This document shows, piece by piece, positions 1-11,251 of a stretch of DNA of 64,000 nt (positions within the stretch are counted from its first letter, which is position 1; each line of letters starts with the position of its first letter). A model generated the notes under the pieces. That model did no database searches. It was not told where the DNA came from and saw only the letters and a list, made by a program, of their open reading frames with translations. The position numbers and the translations under genes are program-made. Origin of the DNA: Stappia albiluteola (lineage in GTDB: Bacteria; Pseudomonadota; Alphaproteobacteria; Rhizobiales; Stappiaceae); the NCBI RefSeq assembly GCF_014050225.1, contig NZ_JACFXV010000053.1:124001-188000 (forward strand). The letters are read 5' to 3'.

Positions 1-2
1 GG

Positions 3-1466
3 AATCCGCGCTATCCGGGTATGGTGATCCTGGGCCGCCTGACCCCGCTCCTGATGTTTCTGCTGCTGGCCGTCGCCGTCCTGACGACTGCGGTACTTCT
101 CTACACCCGGCATAACACCCAGCGCCTTGCCGAGAGCGAGGCGCGCGCCAAGCATGCCGCCCGGCACGACGGCCTGACTGGCCTCGCCAACCGCGATTTC
201 TTCGCCAATCTCTTCGACGACCTCCTGAATTCCTTCGACGAAACCGAAGGCATGCTGGGCGTGCTCTATATCGATCTCGACCACTTCAAGGACATCAACG
301 ACACGCTGGGCCATGCGGCCGGCGACGACGTCATTCGCGAGGCGGCGCGGCGGCTCAAGCTGCTGGTGCCGCGCGACGCCCATCTCGCGCGCATCAGCGG
401 CGACGAGTTCGCCCTGCTTGTCCCCGACTGCGGCAGTCGCGAGGACCTGGAAAGCCTGTTGAAGCGGGTGCAGAACCAGTTCTCGGCTCCAATCTACGCC
501 TCCGAGAACCATCTCTATGTCAGCCTCAGCGTCGGCGCCGCGATGGCACCCGACGACGGCCTGTCGATGGGCGAATTGCTGCGCAAGGCGGACATTGCGC
601 TTTACGCCGCAAAATCAAACGGCAGGGGCCGCTGGGCCTTCTTCGACGCCAGCATGGAAGAGCAGGTGCGCGCGCGCGAAAGCCTGGCCCGCGAACTGCG
701 CCAGGCGATCGACCGCGACCAGCTTTCTCTTGTCTACCAGCCGCAGACCTCCATCAACGGCCGCAAGGTGCTGGCGGTGGAAGCACTCGTGCGCTGGAAC
801 CATCCCGTACGCGGGCCGCTCAGCCCGGGCGCCTTCATTCCGATCGCCGAGGAAACCGGCCTAATCAACGATCTGGGCATGTGGGTGCTCAAGCGCGCCT
901 GCGAGGACGCCGCGAAATGGCCTCACCTGAAGCTTTCGGTGAACGTGTCGCCGATCCAGTTCCGCCATCCGCAATTCATCGAACGCCTTTCCTCGATCCT
1001 CGGCATGACGCGGCTGAACCCTCATCGTCTCGAGGTGGAAGTGACAGAGAGCGTGTTCTCCAACAAGGACCGCACTGTGCTGGAAACGCTGCAAAAGGTT
1101 CATGAGATGGGGGTGCGGGTCGCACTCGACGACTTTGGTGCCGGCTATTCGAGCCTGAGCTATCTAAGGCAATTCCCCTTCGACACGCTCAAGATCGACC
1201 GCGGGTTTATCGCCGGCCTTGAAAGCTCGCCGCATGCGACAGCCATTCTCGGCACGATCATAAATCTTGGCGAGGCGCTTGGGATGTCCGTAGTCGCAGA
1301 AGGCATCGAAACGGAGCAGCAGGCGGCCTTCCTGCGGCTCACCAAATGCGACCGCCTGCAAGGCTTCTACCTCTCCCGCCCGGTGCCCGCCGACGAAATA
1401 CGCGATGTGGAACACCGGCTTGCACAGCTGGACCAGCTGCAAAGCGTCTCGCGGCGTTTCGGCTAG
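3..1466 (+). CDS. GGDEF-EAL cyclic-di-GMP signalling protein (5' end outside window)
   Basis: Bifunctional c-di-GMP protein. The frame is open to the window edge, so the N-terminal sensory part is missing; numbering here is from the Met at base 21. One membrane helix lies at about residues 7-28. A GGDEF domain (about 45-210) follows, with the active-site motif degenerate to SGDEF (126-130) and no RxxD inhibitory site at the expected spacing. The EAL domain (about 220-470) keeps EALVRW (254-259), the metal-binding DDFGAGYSSLSYL (370-382), KIDRGFI (391-397) and VAEGIET (425-431), so phosphodiesterase activity is likely. Cyclase activity is less certain because of the Gly-to-Ser change, although SGDEF variants are not always dead. 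It is a monocistron facing the copper regulator. Confidence 0.93.
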   Translation, partial: NPRYPGMVILGRLTPLLMFLLLAVAVLTTAVLLYTRHNTQRLAESEARAKHAARHDGLTGLANRDFFANLFDDLLNSFDETEGMLGVLYIDLDHFKDINDTLGHAAGDDVIREAARRLKLLVPRDAHLARISGDEFALLVPDCGSREDLESLLKRVQNQFSAPIYASENHLYVSLSVGAAMAPDDGLSMGELLRKADIALYAAKSNGRGRWAFFDASMEEQVRARESLARELRQAIDRDQLSLVYQPQTSINGRKVLAVEALVRWNHPVRGPLSPGAFIPIAEETGLINDLGMWVLKRACEDAAKWPHLKLSVNVSPIQFRHPQFIERLSSILGMTRLNPHRLEVEVTESVFSNKDRTVLETLQKVHEMGVRVALDDFGAGYSSLSYLRQFPFDTLKIDRGFIAGLESSPHATAILGTIINLGEALGMSVVAEGIETEQQAAFLRLTKCDRLQGFYLSRPVPADEIRDVEHRLAQLDQLQSVSRRFG

Positions 1467-1478
1467 GTTCGTGCTTTC

Positions 1479-1877
1479 CTAATCCGCTCCACCGCCGCAG
1501 GCGAGATCGTCGAGGATCGGGCAATCCGGGCGGTGGTCGCCGTGGCACGCCTCGGCCAGCGACTTCAGAACCTTTCGCAGGCCTTTCAGCTCCTCGATCT
1601 TCGCTTCGATCTCGCGGATGTGGGATTCGGCCAGATCCTTCACGTCGGCGCTCGCCCTGCCGCGATCGTCATAGAGCGACAAGAGCTTCCTGCAGTCCTC
1701 TATGGAAAAGCCCAGGGACCTGGCGCGGCGAAGGAAGGCAAGCCGGTGCAGCTCGCTCTCGCCGTAATCGCGATAGCCGTTTTCCTGGCGCAAGGGCCTT
1801 ATGAGACCGATATCCTCGTAGTAGCGGATGGTCTTTGCCGGCAATCCCGTCACCTTGCCGGCGTCGCCGATATTCAT
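1479..1877 (-). CDS. MerR-family copper-responsive regulator (CueR/HmrR type)
   Basis: 132-residue MerR regulator with the standard N-terminal winged helix (MNIGDAGKVTGLPAKTIRYY), a long dimerisation helix (about 75-110) and a C-terminal metal loop with Cys111 and Cys119 in a C-x7-C spacing. That spacing and position match the Cu(I)-binding pair of CueR. More Cys and His residues lie in the tail (CHGDHRPDC, ACGGG). CueR-type proteins normally activate a copper P-type ATPase or oxidase by untwisting a promoter with a 19-20 bp spacer. No copper ATPase lies within this window, so the target must be elsewhere; rhizobial orthologues are called HmrR. Gold- or silver-sensing variants cannot be excluded. 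Confidence 0.9.
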   Translation of the reverse strand: MNIGDAGKVTGLPAKTIRYYEDIGLIRPLRQENGYRDYGESELHRLAFLRRARSLGFSIEDCRKLLSLYDDRGRASADVKDLAESHIREIEAKIEELKGLRKVLKSLAEACHGDHRPDCPILDDLACGGGAD

Positions 1878-1909
1878 GGCCGATCTCCAATCCAGCAGGC
1901 ACGGAGAGT

Positions 1910-2842
1910 TCAGGAGCGCAGCCTGCCATCAAGACCGCGGATTGCGCGAAATGGCCCGCCCGCCTCATCCAACGCCGCGTCGATATCCGACTTCGCCAGC
2001 CCATGAGAGCCGAATCGTTGGCGGATCGCATCCCTCACCCAGCGCCTGTGCTGCGTCTCGCGCCGGGATGCCAGTATGCCGGCCTCCCGCAATCCCCTGA
2101 AATGAGAATTGCAGGCGTCCACGACCTCGTCGATCCCCGTCCCGGCCGTCGCCGACACCATCACGATTTCCGGCACCGCCAGCCTGTCGTCAAGCCGGGC
2201 CAGCGACAAGGCCCCTTCCACATCGGCACGGGCGCGGTTTGCCAGCGCTCCCATGTCGGATTTGGTCACGGCGACAACGTCCGGCAGTTCCATAACGCCG
2301 GCCTTCATGAATTGCAGGCTGTCGCCGGAACCGGGCTGGATGCAGAGAACCACCGTGTCGGCTACGAAGGCGACGTCCGCCTCCGACTGGCCGATACCGA
2401 CCGACTCCACGATCACCCGATCCATTACCGCGCTCATGACGACGACTGCGGCGACCGCATGATCGGACAGGCCGCCCAACCGGTCGCGCGCAGCCATGGA
2501 CCGCACGAAGACGCCGTCGTCCTCCGGGTCGGTGCGCAGCCGCGTGCGGTCGCCGAGCAATGCGCCGCCGGTAAACTGCGACGACGGGTCGACCGCGATC
2601 ACGCCGACCGTCAGATCCTGCCGGCGAAACGAGGAAATCAGCGCGTTGGTCAGGGTCGACTTTCCGACGCCCGGCGGCCCGGTGAGACCGATGACATGAG
2701 CATTTGCGGCTTTCGCCGAGGCATCGAGGAAGGCCGCAAGTTCCTCCCCGCCCTCTTCCGTCTCGAGGGCGGATAGCATGCGCGCCAGGGCCGGCTTGCC
2801 ACCGGCGCGCAGCTCTTCAAGGGTCTTCGGCCTCGCCTTCAT
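1910..2842 (-). CDS. meaB: Methylmalonyl-CoA mutase-associated GTPase MeaB
   Basis: G3E-family GTPase of about 310 residues that loads and protects adenosylcobalamin on methylmalonyl-CoA mutase. It has a helical N-terminus, a P-loop GPPGVGKS (55-62), a Switch/Walker B region (IAVDPSSQFTGGALLGDRTR) and an NKxD-like VVTKSD. The C-terminal arm is the dimerisation region of the family. The start at 2842 (MKARPKTLEELRAG) was chosen because it has a purine-rich GGGGGCGA ribosome site and because longer in-frame starts would run into ppdK and give a low-quality Arg/Pro leader. It begins 16 bp after the ppdK stop on the same strand, so the two are probably co-transcribed. The mutase gene is not in the window. 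Confidence 0.93.
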   Translation of the reverse strand: MKARPKTLEELRAGGKPALARMLSALETEEGGEELAAFLDASAKAANAHVIGLTGPPGVGKSTLTNALISSFRRQDLTVGVIAVDPSSQFTGGALLGDRTRLRTDPEDDGVFVRSMAARDRLGGLSDHAVAAVVVMSAVMDRVIVESVGIGQSEADVAFVADTVVLCIQPGSGDSLQFMKAGVMELPDVVAVTKSDMGALANRARADVEGALSLARLDDRLAVPEIVMVSATAGTGIDEVVDACNSHFRGLREAGILASRRETQHRRWVRDAIRQRFGSHGLAKSDIDAALDEAGGPFRAIRGLDGRLRS

Positions 2843-2858
2843 TCGCCCCCTGCCACGC

Positions 2859-5528
<2,670 letters not shown>

Positions 5529-5864
5529 GTGGTCCGTCCCCGTTCCTCTCCCGTAAACCGGACGCGCCCTCCCGCCCGTTCGGCTTGCGGGCGCCGGTGT
5601 CGTGTTTTCCCATAAATGATGCAGTGCGGCAAACAAAGGAATTTTCTTGCACTGCGGCAAATCGCAATGCCGGGAGGACCGGGGATAGAAAAAGTAGATT
5701 TATGAACAGGCTAAGCAATTCCCGAATGTTACCGATTTTGATCGACCGACTTCACCGGTCACATTGACGCCACGCTGCATCGTCATGAAAGATGAGCATT
5801 CGTATGAGTCGCCGCGGCGGCCTTCAACGAACGGATCACCAGCCGAACGGATAAAAGTGCCCTG
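5529..5864. other. Divergent intergenic region ppdK / TPR gene
   Basis: 336 bp between divergently transcribed genes, with no convincing gene. It must contain both promoters. The ppdK-proximal part holds the TGC-rich repeats annotated separately. The right-hand part is AT-richer (about 5690-5765). A TTGACG at about 5765 could be a -35 for the TPR gene, but no good -10 is seen at the right distance. Confidence 0.5.
5620..5661 (-). promoter_or_regulatory. Pair of TGC-rich direct repeats upstream of ppdK
   Basis: On the minus strand, TTTGCCGCAGTGCA (5661-5648) and TTTGCCGCACTGCA (5633-5620) repeat with a 28-bp period, 13 of 14 bases identical, about 92-133 bp upstream of the ppdK start. The shape TTGCNGCANTGCA resembles the TGC-rich sites bound by the polyhydroxybutyrate regulator PhaR/AniA in alphaproteobacteria. 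That assignment is from memory of the motif and is an inference. Confidence 0.45.
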
Positions 5865-7673
5865 ATGACGCGCGCCGACCTCTTCGCCTTCCTTCGCCTC
5901 CCGCCGGCCAGACGGACAGCTCGCCGCGCATTGCGCCGCAGGGCCGCGCTCGCCGCCCTCGGTGTCGCGCTGACATTTGCGTCGCCGGCCAGCGCGGAAG
6001 CGCCGGCCACGACCATCGGAACCGCCGAGGGGCTGCCGATCACGCTTTCCGGCAGCTATCTCGCCGGCCGGCTTGCCGGCCAGAGTCGGGATCTTGCCAA
6101 TGCGGCCGCCTTCTTCGGCGAGGCGCTGGACGCCGATCCGGGCAATGCATTCCTGCTCGACCGCACTTTTGTCCTGCAATTGGCCAACGGCAACATCACC
6201 GCCGGGCTCGATCTCGCGGAACGTCTCACCGCCAACCAGACCGATCATTTCCTCGCGCGTCTGGTTCTCGCCGCCGATGCGATGCGGATGGACGATTACG
6301 CTCGCGCGGTGACGCTGGTCGACAATGGCGCGCGCGGCCCGCTCGCCGAACTGACGTCGCGGCTCATCAGCGCCTGGGCGCTTCAGGCGCAAGGCGAGAC
6401 CGACCTGGCACTGGAGCGGATCGCGACGCTTGAGGGACCGGACTGGTTCGACGTCTTCAAGACCTACCATACCGCCCTGATCCAGGATATTGCCGGCAGG
6501 CATGAGGCTGCGCTCGACAATTTCGCCTCCGCCTATGGCATCGACCAGGGTGCCCTCAGGGTGATCGAGGCCTTTGCCCGCGCCAAGGCCCGTTCCGGCG
6601 ACAAGGCGGGCGCACTCGCGGTACTCGACGATTACCAGAAGGTCATCCCGGATCACCCGGTGATCGTCGCCACCCGCAGGGATATCGAATCCGGCAAGGC
6701 GCTGGCCCTGTCCGCAACCGATCCCGACCAGGGCGCCGCCGAGGTGCTCTACGGGCTCGGCGCCGCGATCGGCCGCGACGGCGGCGAGGAGCTCGCGGCT
6801 ACCTTCCTGCAGCTGGCGCTCTATCTCGATCCCAAGGCGGATACGGGCTACGTGGCTCTTGCCAGCCTTTTCCAGCGCATGGGCGATGCCAATCGCGCCA
6901 TCGAGACGTTGAAGCAAGTATCGGATAGCTCGCCGCTCAAGCGTGACGCGGAAATCCAGATCGGGCTCAACTACAACAGCCTCGACGATCTGGAACGCTC
7001 GCGCAGCCATCTGTCGGCCCTCATCGAGAGCGATCCGAGCGACCTTGAAGCCGTCACCGCGCTCGGCAATATCCTCAGGGCGCACAAGCTCTTCGAGGAT
7101 GCCGACGCCGTCTATTCGCGCGGCATCGCCACGGTGGAGGCAAACCCGCGCGATCAGGACTGGACGCTCTATTACTATCGCGGCATCGCTCGCGAACGCA
7201 CCAAGCGCTGGCCGGAGGCAGAGGCCGATTTCCGCCAGGCGCTGAAGATCTCACCCGAGCAACCGCTCGTGATGAACTATCTTGGCTATTCGCTGGTGGA
7301 TCAGGGCCTGCAGCTCAACGAAGCGCTGGACATGATCCGCCGCGCCGTGCAGTTGCGTCCGCAGGACGGCTATATCGTCGACAGCCTCGGCTGGGCCTAT
7401 TACCGGCTCGGCCGCTATGCCGAAGCGGTCACGCAGCTGGAGAAGGCTGTGCAGCTGCGCCCCGAGGATCCGGTGATCAACGATCACCTGGGCGACGCCT
7501 ATTGGCAGGTCGGGCGGCGGCTGGAGGCGCGCTTCCAGTGGAACCACGCGCGCGACCTGAAGCCGGACGAAGAGGAACTGCCGAAGATCCTCGAGAAAAT
7601 CGCCAACGGCCTGAGCGACGACAAGACGAAGAACGGCGCCGTCGAACCCGCCGCGAAAAAGAACGGCGGCTGA
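5865..7673 (+). CDS. Exported tetratricopeptide-repeat protein
   Basis: 602 residues. An Arg-rich N-terminus is followed by a hydrophobic stretch and a probable signal peptidase site after FASPASA (near residue 44), so it is likely periplasmic or outer-membrane associated. The rest is helical TPR repeats. The clearest are in the C-terminal half, where units such as YFQMG-like helices and PEDPVINDHLGDAYWQVG recur about every 34 residues. The tail is Lys-rich. Homologous TPR proteins sit beside ispE in other rhizobia. The function is not established; TPRs indicate a scaffold or assembly role, for example in envelope biogenesis. ispE follows after 18 bp, suggesting one transcript. Confidence 0.88.
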   Translation: MTRADLFAFLRLPPARRTARRALRRRAALAALGVALTFASPASAEAPATTIGTAEGLPITLSGSYLAGRLAGQSRDLANAAAFFGEALDADPGNAFLLDRTFVLQLANGNITAGLDLAERLTANQTDHFLARLVLAADAMRMDDYARAVTLVDNGARGPLAELTSRLISAWALQAQGETDLALERIATLEGPDWFDVFKTYHTALIQDIAGRHEAALDNFASAYGIDQGALRVIEAFARAKARSGDKAGALAVLDDYQKVIPDHPVIVATRRDIESGKALALSATDPDQGAAEVLYGLGAAIGRDGGEELAATFLQLALYLDPKADTGYVALASLFQRMGDANRAIETLKQVSDSSPLKRDAEIQIGLNYNSLDDLERSRSHLSALIESDPSDLEAVTALGNILRAHKLFEDADAVYSRGIATVEANPRDQDWTLYYYRGIARERTKRWPEAEADFRQALKISPEQPLVMNYLGYSLVDQGLQLNEALDMIRRAVQLRPQDGYIVDSLGWAYYRLGRYAEAVTQLEKAVQLRPEDPVINDHLGDAYWQVGRRLEARFQWNHARDLKPDEEELPKILEKIANGLSDDKTKNGAVEPAAKKNGG

Positions 7674-7691
7674 GGCGGCCGTCGAAAATCC

Positions 7692-8609
7692 ATGCCTGGA
7701 ACCGGTTCGCTCAACCCGGCAGGATCGCACGGTCGATCGGGCGTCCTGACGGCCTTCGCCGCGGCGAAGGTCAATCTTGCCCTGCATGTGACCGGGCGCC
7801 GGAACGACGGCTATCACCTTCTCGACACGCTCGTCGTGTTTCCCGATATCGGCGATCGGCTGAGCGCAGAGCCAGGCGACAGCGTCACACTCGTGCTGGA
7901 AGGTCCCTTCGCGGCAGCCCTTTCCGCTGAATCGGCCGACGGCGATCTGGTGCTGAAGGCGGCCCGGCTGCTCGCGACGCTTTCGCCTCGCCCATTGCCC
8001 GGCGCCCGGCTGACGCTCGAAAAGGCCCTGCCGGTCGCAAGCGGCATCGGCGGAGGCTCGGCGGACGCAGCCGCGGCCTTGCGGCTTTTGTGCAGTTTCT
8101 GGAACCTTGAGCCGGACGAGGCGGAACTCCATGGTCTCGCGCTCCAACTTGGCGCCGACGTGCCGATGTGCCTTGCCTCGAAGACCGCGCGCATCACCGG
8201 CATAGGCGAGGATATCGTTCCCCTTGCCGGCATTCCGCCGTTCGGCATCGTGCTTGCAAATCCAGGGGTTCCGGTTCCCACGCCGCTGGTTTTCGCGAAA
8301 CTTGCGTCGCGCGACAACCCTCCCCTGCCCGCGATACCCGGCGGCGGGTTTGAAAGCCTGTCACGGTTCATCGACTGGCTGGGAAGCACGCGGAACGACC
8401 TTGAAGCTTCGGCGATTGAAGCCGCCGGCGAAATCGCCGACGTGCTGAATGCACTCAGAAGCGATCCGGACGTGGCGCTGGCGCGGATGTCGGGTTCCGG
8501 CGCGACCTGCTTCGCGATAACCGGGAGCCGGCGCGATGCCGACGCGATCGCCGCACGCCTTCGCCAGACCCATCCGGATTGGTGGATAGCCGCGGGCGCG
8601 GTCGCCTGA
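7692..8609 (+). CDS. ispE: 4-diphosphocytidyl-2-C-methyl-D-erythritol kinase
   Basis: GHMP kinase of 305 residues that phosphorylates CDP-methylerythritol in the MEP isoprenoid pathway. The sequence has the substrate-side motif AAAKVNLALHVTGRRNDGYH (about 23-42, catalytic Lys26) and the ATP loop PVASGIGGGSADAA (114-127, with Asp125). The C-terminal GSGATCF motif is also present. An extra 15-20 residues precede the conserved core, so the true start may be a later codon such as the GTG at Val18. It lies 18 bp downstream of the TPR gene and faces the polyprenyl synthase gene, which uses the end products of the same pathway. Confidence 0.95.
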   Translation: MPGTGSLNPAGSHGRSGVLTAFAAAKVNLALHVTGRRNDGYHLLDTLVVFPDIGDRLSAEPGDSVTLVLEGPFAAALSAESADGDLVLKAARLLATLSPRPLPGARLTLEKALPVASGIGGGSADAAAALRLLCSFWNLEPDEAELHGLALQLGADVPMCLASKTARITGIGEDIVPLAGIPPFGIVLANPGVPVPTPLVFAKLASRDNPPLPAIPGGGFESLSRFIDWLGSTRNDLEASAIEAAGEIADVLNALRSDPDVALARMSGSGATCFAITGSRRDADAIAARLRQTHPDWWIAAGAVA

Positions 8610-8630
8610 GGGCGAAGGTTTGCTCGAAAA

Positions 8631-9647
8631 TCAGTGGACGCGGGCGATGCAGAATTCGACCGCTTCGGCCAGCGCATCGCGGATCGGGCCGGCCGGCAGC
8701 GGCTCCAACGCGCGAAGCGCGCTTTGACCGAAGGTGCGGGCGCGCAGGATCGTATCGGCGAGCGCATCGGTCTGCCGCAACCGCTCGATCGCGCCGTCGA
8801 GATCGCCGTCGCCGATCTCATGCGCTTCCAGGCACCGCTTCCAGAACGCCCTGTCGGCATCGCTGCCGCGCGCGATCGCGAGAATGACGGGCAAGGTGAT
8901 CTTGCCTTCGCGGAAATCGTCGCCGATGTCCTTGCCGAGATCGGCACTCGATCCGCCATAGTCGAGCGCGTCGTCGACAAGCTGGAAAGCGAGGCCAAGG
9001 TCCATGCCATAGCGGCGAGCCGCCTGCTGCATGGCGGCATCCGCGTTCGATATCACGGGACCGACTTCGGCGGCGGCGGCGAACAGCGCCGCCGTCTTCG
9101 CCTCGATCACCTGCATGTATTGCGCTTCGGTGGTTTCCACATTCTGCGCGGCGCCAAGCTGCAGCACCTCGCCCTCGGCGATCACGGCCGAGGCTTCCGA
9201 CAGGATGCGCAGCGCTTCGAGCGAGCCCACGTCGACCATCATCTTGAAGGCCTGGCCGAGCAGGTAGTCGCCAACCAGGACGCTCGCCTGATTGCCCCAA
9301 AGCTTGCGGGCGGCGAGCTTGCCGCGCCGCATGTCGCTTTCGTCGACGACATCGTCATGCAACAGCGTCGCGGTGTGCATGAACTCGACGCTGGCGGCGA
9401 GCGTGACATGTCCCTCGCCCCTGTAGCCGAACATCTCGGCGAGCGCGAGCGTCAGCATCGGGCGCAACCGCTTGCCGCCGGACGAGATCAGGTGGCGGGC
9501 GATTTCCGGAATCATCTCCACATTGGAGCCGGCCTTGGACAGGATCAGCCGGTTGACGGCTTCCATGCCTTCGCTCATCAGATCGACGAGCGGCTGAATG
9601 CTCGGATCCTTGCCCTTCTTGTCCGACACGGAAGCAACCACACTCAC
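8631..9647 (-). CDS. Long-chain (E)-polyprenyl diphosphate synthase (octaprenyl/decaprenyl type)
   Basis: 338-residue trans-prenyltransferase making the ubiquinone side chain from IPP and an allylic primer. The first Asp-rich motif is DDVVDESDMRRG (98-109, DDxxD form) and the second is DDALDYGG (225-232). GGKRLRP (58-64) is the IPP-binding site. The residues before the first DDxxD are small (HTATLLH), consistent with a long-chain product. In ubiquinone-10 alphaproteobacteria this gene would give the decaprenyl chain, but chain length cannot be read from the sequence. It is transcribed away from the DUF2007 gene and converges with ispE. Confidence 0.93.
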   Translation of the reverse strand: MSVVASVSDKKGKDPSIQPLVDLMSEGMEAVNRLILSKAGSNVEMIPEIARHLISSGGKRLRPMLTLALAEMFGYRGEGHVTLAASVEFMHTATLLHDDVVDESDMRRGKLAARKLWGNQASVLVGDYLLGQAFKMMVDVGSLEALRILSEASAVIAEGEVLQLGAAQNVETTEAQYMQVIEAKTAALFAAAAEVGPVISNADAAMQQAARRYGMDLGLAFQLVDDALDYGGSSADLGKDIGDDFREGKITLPVILAIARGSDADRAFWKRCLEAHEIGDGDLDGAIERLRQTDALADTILRARTFGQSALRALEPLPAGPIRDALAEAVEFCIARVH

Positions 9648-9942
9648 GAAACCTGTCCTCTCGATGCCCCTTGCGCGACGCCCGGACGAGCAGGTCGAAT
9701 GACAGGGCCGGGAGCCTGCTGCGGAAAGCAGCCTTTCCTTTCCGTTGCAAGCTCCGTATTGATTTTGCGCGGGACAATAGGTGGAGCCGCGCCATCCGGC
9801 AAGACGCGACTGGCTTCACGGACTGTCAACTTGCAGGAAAGCGTGGATCGCGAGGCGGATTGTCTTCCTCTATGCTGGAAATCGAGGCGCCGGCTACGAT
9901 ACCCGGCCGGTCACAGGGATGGACGGAGAGACGGAAGCGGGG

Positions 9943-10179
9943 ATGGAAGAGCTAATTCGCACCAACGACATGGTGCTGATCTCCTTTATCGAAGCCGTTC
10001 TCGGCGAAGCAGGCATCGAGCATGTGGTGCTCGATACCTACATGAGCATCCTCGAAGGCTCGCTCGGCGTCCTGCCCCGTCGCGTGCTGGTGGACAGCGA
10101 CCGCATTTCCCAGGCCCGCCGCCTTCTGCGCGAAGCCGGGCTCGGCACCGAGCTCGATATCTCCCCTACCCGATCATGA
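9943..10179 (+). CDS. DUF2007 domain protein
   Basis: 78-residue soluble protein (MEELIRTNDMVLISFIEAVL...) of the DUF2007 type, a short alpha/beta fold related to PII-like small domains and often called a putative signal-transducing protein. The start at 9943 has a GGAAGCGGGG purine stretch; an in-frame ATG at 9919 would add eight residues. Its stop overlaps the next gene start as ATGA, so it is translationally coupled to the methyltransferase. The function is unknown. Confidence 0.85.
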   Translation: MEELIRTNDMVLISFIEAVLGEAGIEHVVLDTYMSILEGSLGVLPRRVLVDSDRISQARRLLREAGLGTELDISPTRS

Positions 10180-10952
10180 GCGAAACGACGCACGACGCCT
10201 TCCTCGGCGGCCTCGTCACGGTGGAGCAGCCGGCAAAGGGGCGTCACCGGGCGGGGCTCGACGCCGTCTATCTGGCCGCCGCAGTACCGTCCGGAACGAG
10301 CGGCCATGTGGTCGATCTGGGATCCGGCGTCGGCACGGCCGGTTTCTGCCTTGCGGCAAGGCTCGCCCGGGTAACCGTCACGCTGGTCGACAGCGACGCC
10401 TATGTGCTGGGCCTGGCAAACCGCGCGCTGGACCTCCCGGACAATTCGGGCTTCGCGTCACGCGTAAGGCTGCTGGAGGCCGACATCGAGGCCAGAGGTT
10501 CGGCGCGACATGCCGCGGGCCTGACGCCCGGACTGGCGGATCATGTGATCATGAATCCGCCCTACTATTCCGGCGGCCGGATCCGCGCGTCTCCGGCGGA
10601 GGCGCGGGCCGCCGCGCACGTGCTGGGCACGCAGGGGCTGGAGCCCTGGTTCCGCACGGCGACGGATATCCTGAAGGAAGGCGGCAGCCTGACGGTCATC
10701 TTTCGCGCTGACGGGCTTGGCGAACTGCTGCAGGCCATGAGCGGACGCTTCGGGGCAATCGACGTGATTCCGCTTCGCCCGCGCCCGCAATCGGCGGCAA
10801 CCCGCATCCTCATCCGTGCGATCCGCGCCTCGCGCGCGCCCTTGCGACTGCTGCCGGGTTACGTCCTGCATGAAGGAAATGGCTCGGATTTCACCGCTGA
10901 AGCGCGCGCAATCATGCGCGATGGCCACGGCCTCGACATTCCGCCACGCTGA
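10176..10952 (+). CDS. N6-adenine methyltransferase, TrmN6-like (tRNA1-Val A37 type)
   Basis: 258-residue Rossmann-fold SAM methyltransferase. The SAM motif I is VVDLGSGVGTAG (about 45-56) and the catalytic motif is NPPYYSGG, the NPPY signature of amino-directed adenine methylation. The YfiC/TrmN6 family modifies A37 of tRNA1-Val. Related members act on 23S rRNA or proteins, so the substrate is inferred. It starts inside the stop of the DUF2007 gene (4-bp overlap), a pairing kept in other rhizobia. It converges with usg 9 bp further on. Confidence 0.85.
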   Translation: MSETTHDAFLGGLVTVEQPAKGRHRAGLDAVYLAAAVPSGTSGHVVDLGSGVGTAGFCLAARLARVTVTLVDSDAYVLGLANRALDLPDNSGFASRVRLLEADIEARGSARHAAGLTPGLADHVIMNPPYYSGGRIRASPAEARAAAHVLGTQGLEPWFRTATDILKEGGSLTVIFRADGLGELLQAMSGRFGAIDVIPLRPRPQSAATRILIRAIRASRAPLRLLPGYVLHEGNGSDFTAEARAIMRDGHGLDIPPR

Positions 10953-10961
10953 TTTCCAGCC

Positions 10962-11234
10962 TCAATGCAGCGTCAGTTCCCCATCCACCAGACGCCACTC
11001 CGTCGGCTTGATCAGGTGGCGGTGGGCCAGCCGCACCGAATAAAGCGGGCCTTCCAGATCACGTTGCCAGAAGTCGAGAAACTTCTTCAGTTCGGGGAAT
11101 TCGGGAGCCAGATCGAAAGTCTGCCAGATGAAGCTTTGCAGCAGCTTGGGGTGATCGGGCAGACGATAGAGGATTTCGGCAGTCAGAAGCCCGTAGCCTT
11201 CGAGCTGGCGGCGAAAGTCAGCGCTGATCGTCAT
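10962..11234 (-). CDS. Usg-family protein
   Basis: 90-residue protein matching the Usg family, named from its position near tryptophan genes in some alphaproteobacteria. The conserved block LTAEILYRLPDHPKLLQSF and the core KKFLDFWQRDLEGPLYSVRLAH are visible. The start at 11234 has a good AGAGGTG ribosome site; the longer in-frame extension reads through the adjacent repeat element and is rejected. The biochemical role is unknown. No trp gene is nearby here. An inverted-repeat element begins only 17 bp upstream of the start codon, so the promoter must lie within or be supplied by that element. Confidence 0.88.
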   Translation of the reverse strand: MTISADFRRQLEGYGLLTAEILYRLPDHPKLLQSFIWQTFDLAPEFPELKKFLDFWQRDLEGPLYSVRLAHRHLIKPTEWRLVDGELTLH

Positions 11235-11251
11235 GGGCACCTCTTTTCTCG

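Noticed and set aside
5700-7085. Minus-strand open frame opposite the TPR gene
   Set aside because: High-GC shadow frame; the plus strand has a signal peptide and TPR repeats.
8634-10175. Upstream extension of the methyltransferase frame
   Set aside because: It crosses the polyprenyl synthase gene on the other strand and the DUF2007 gene; the ATGA overlap at 10176 is the natural start.
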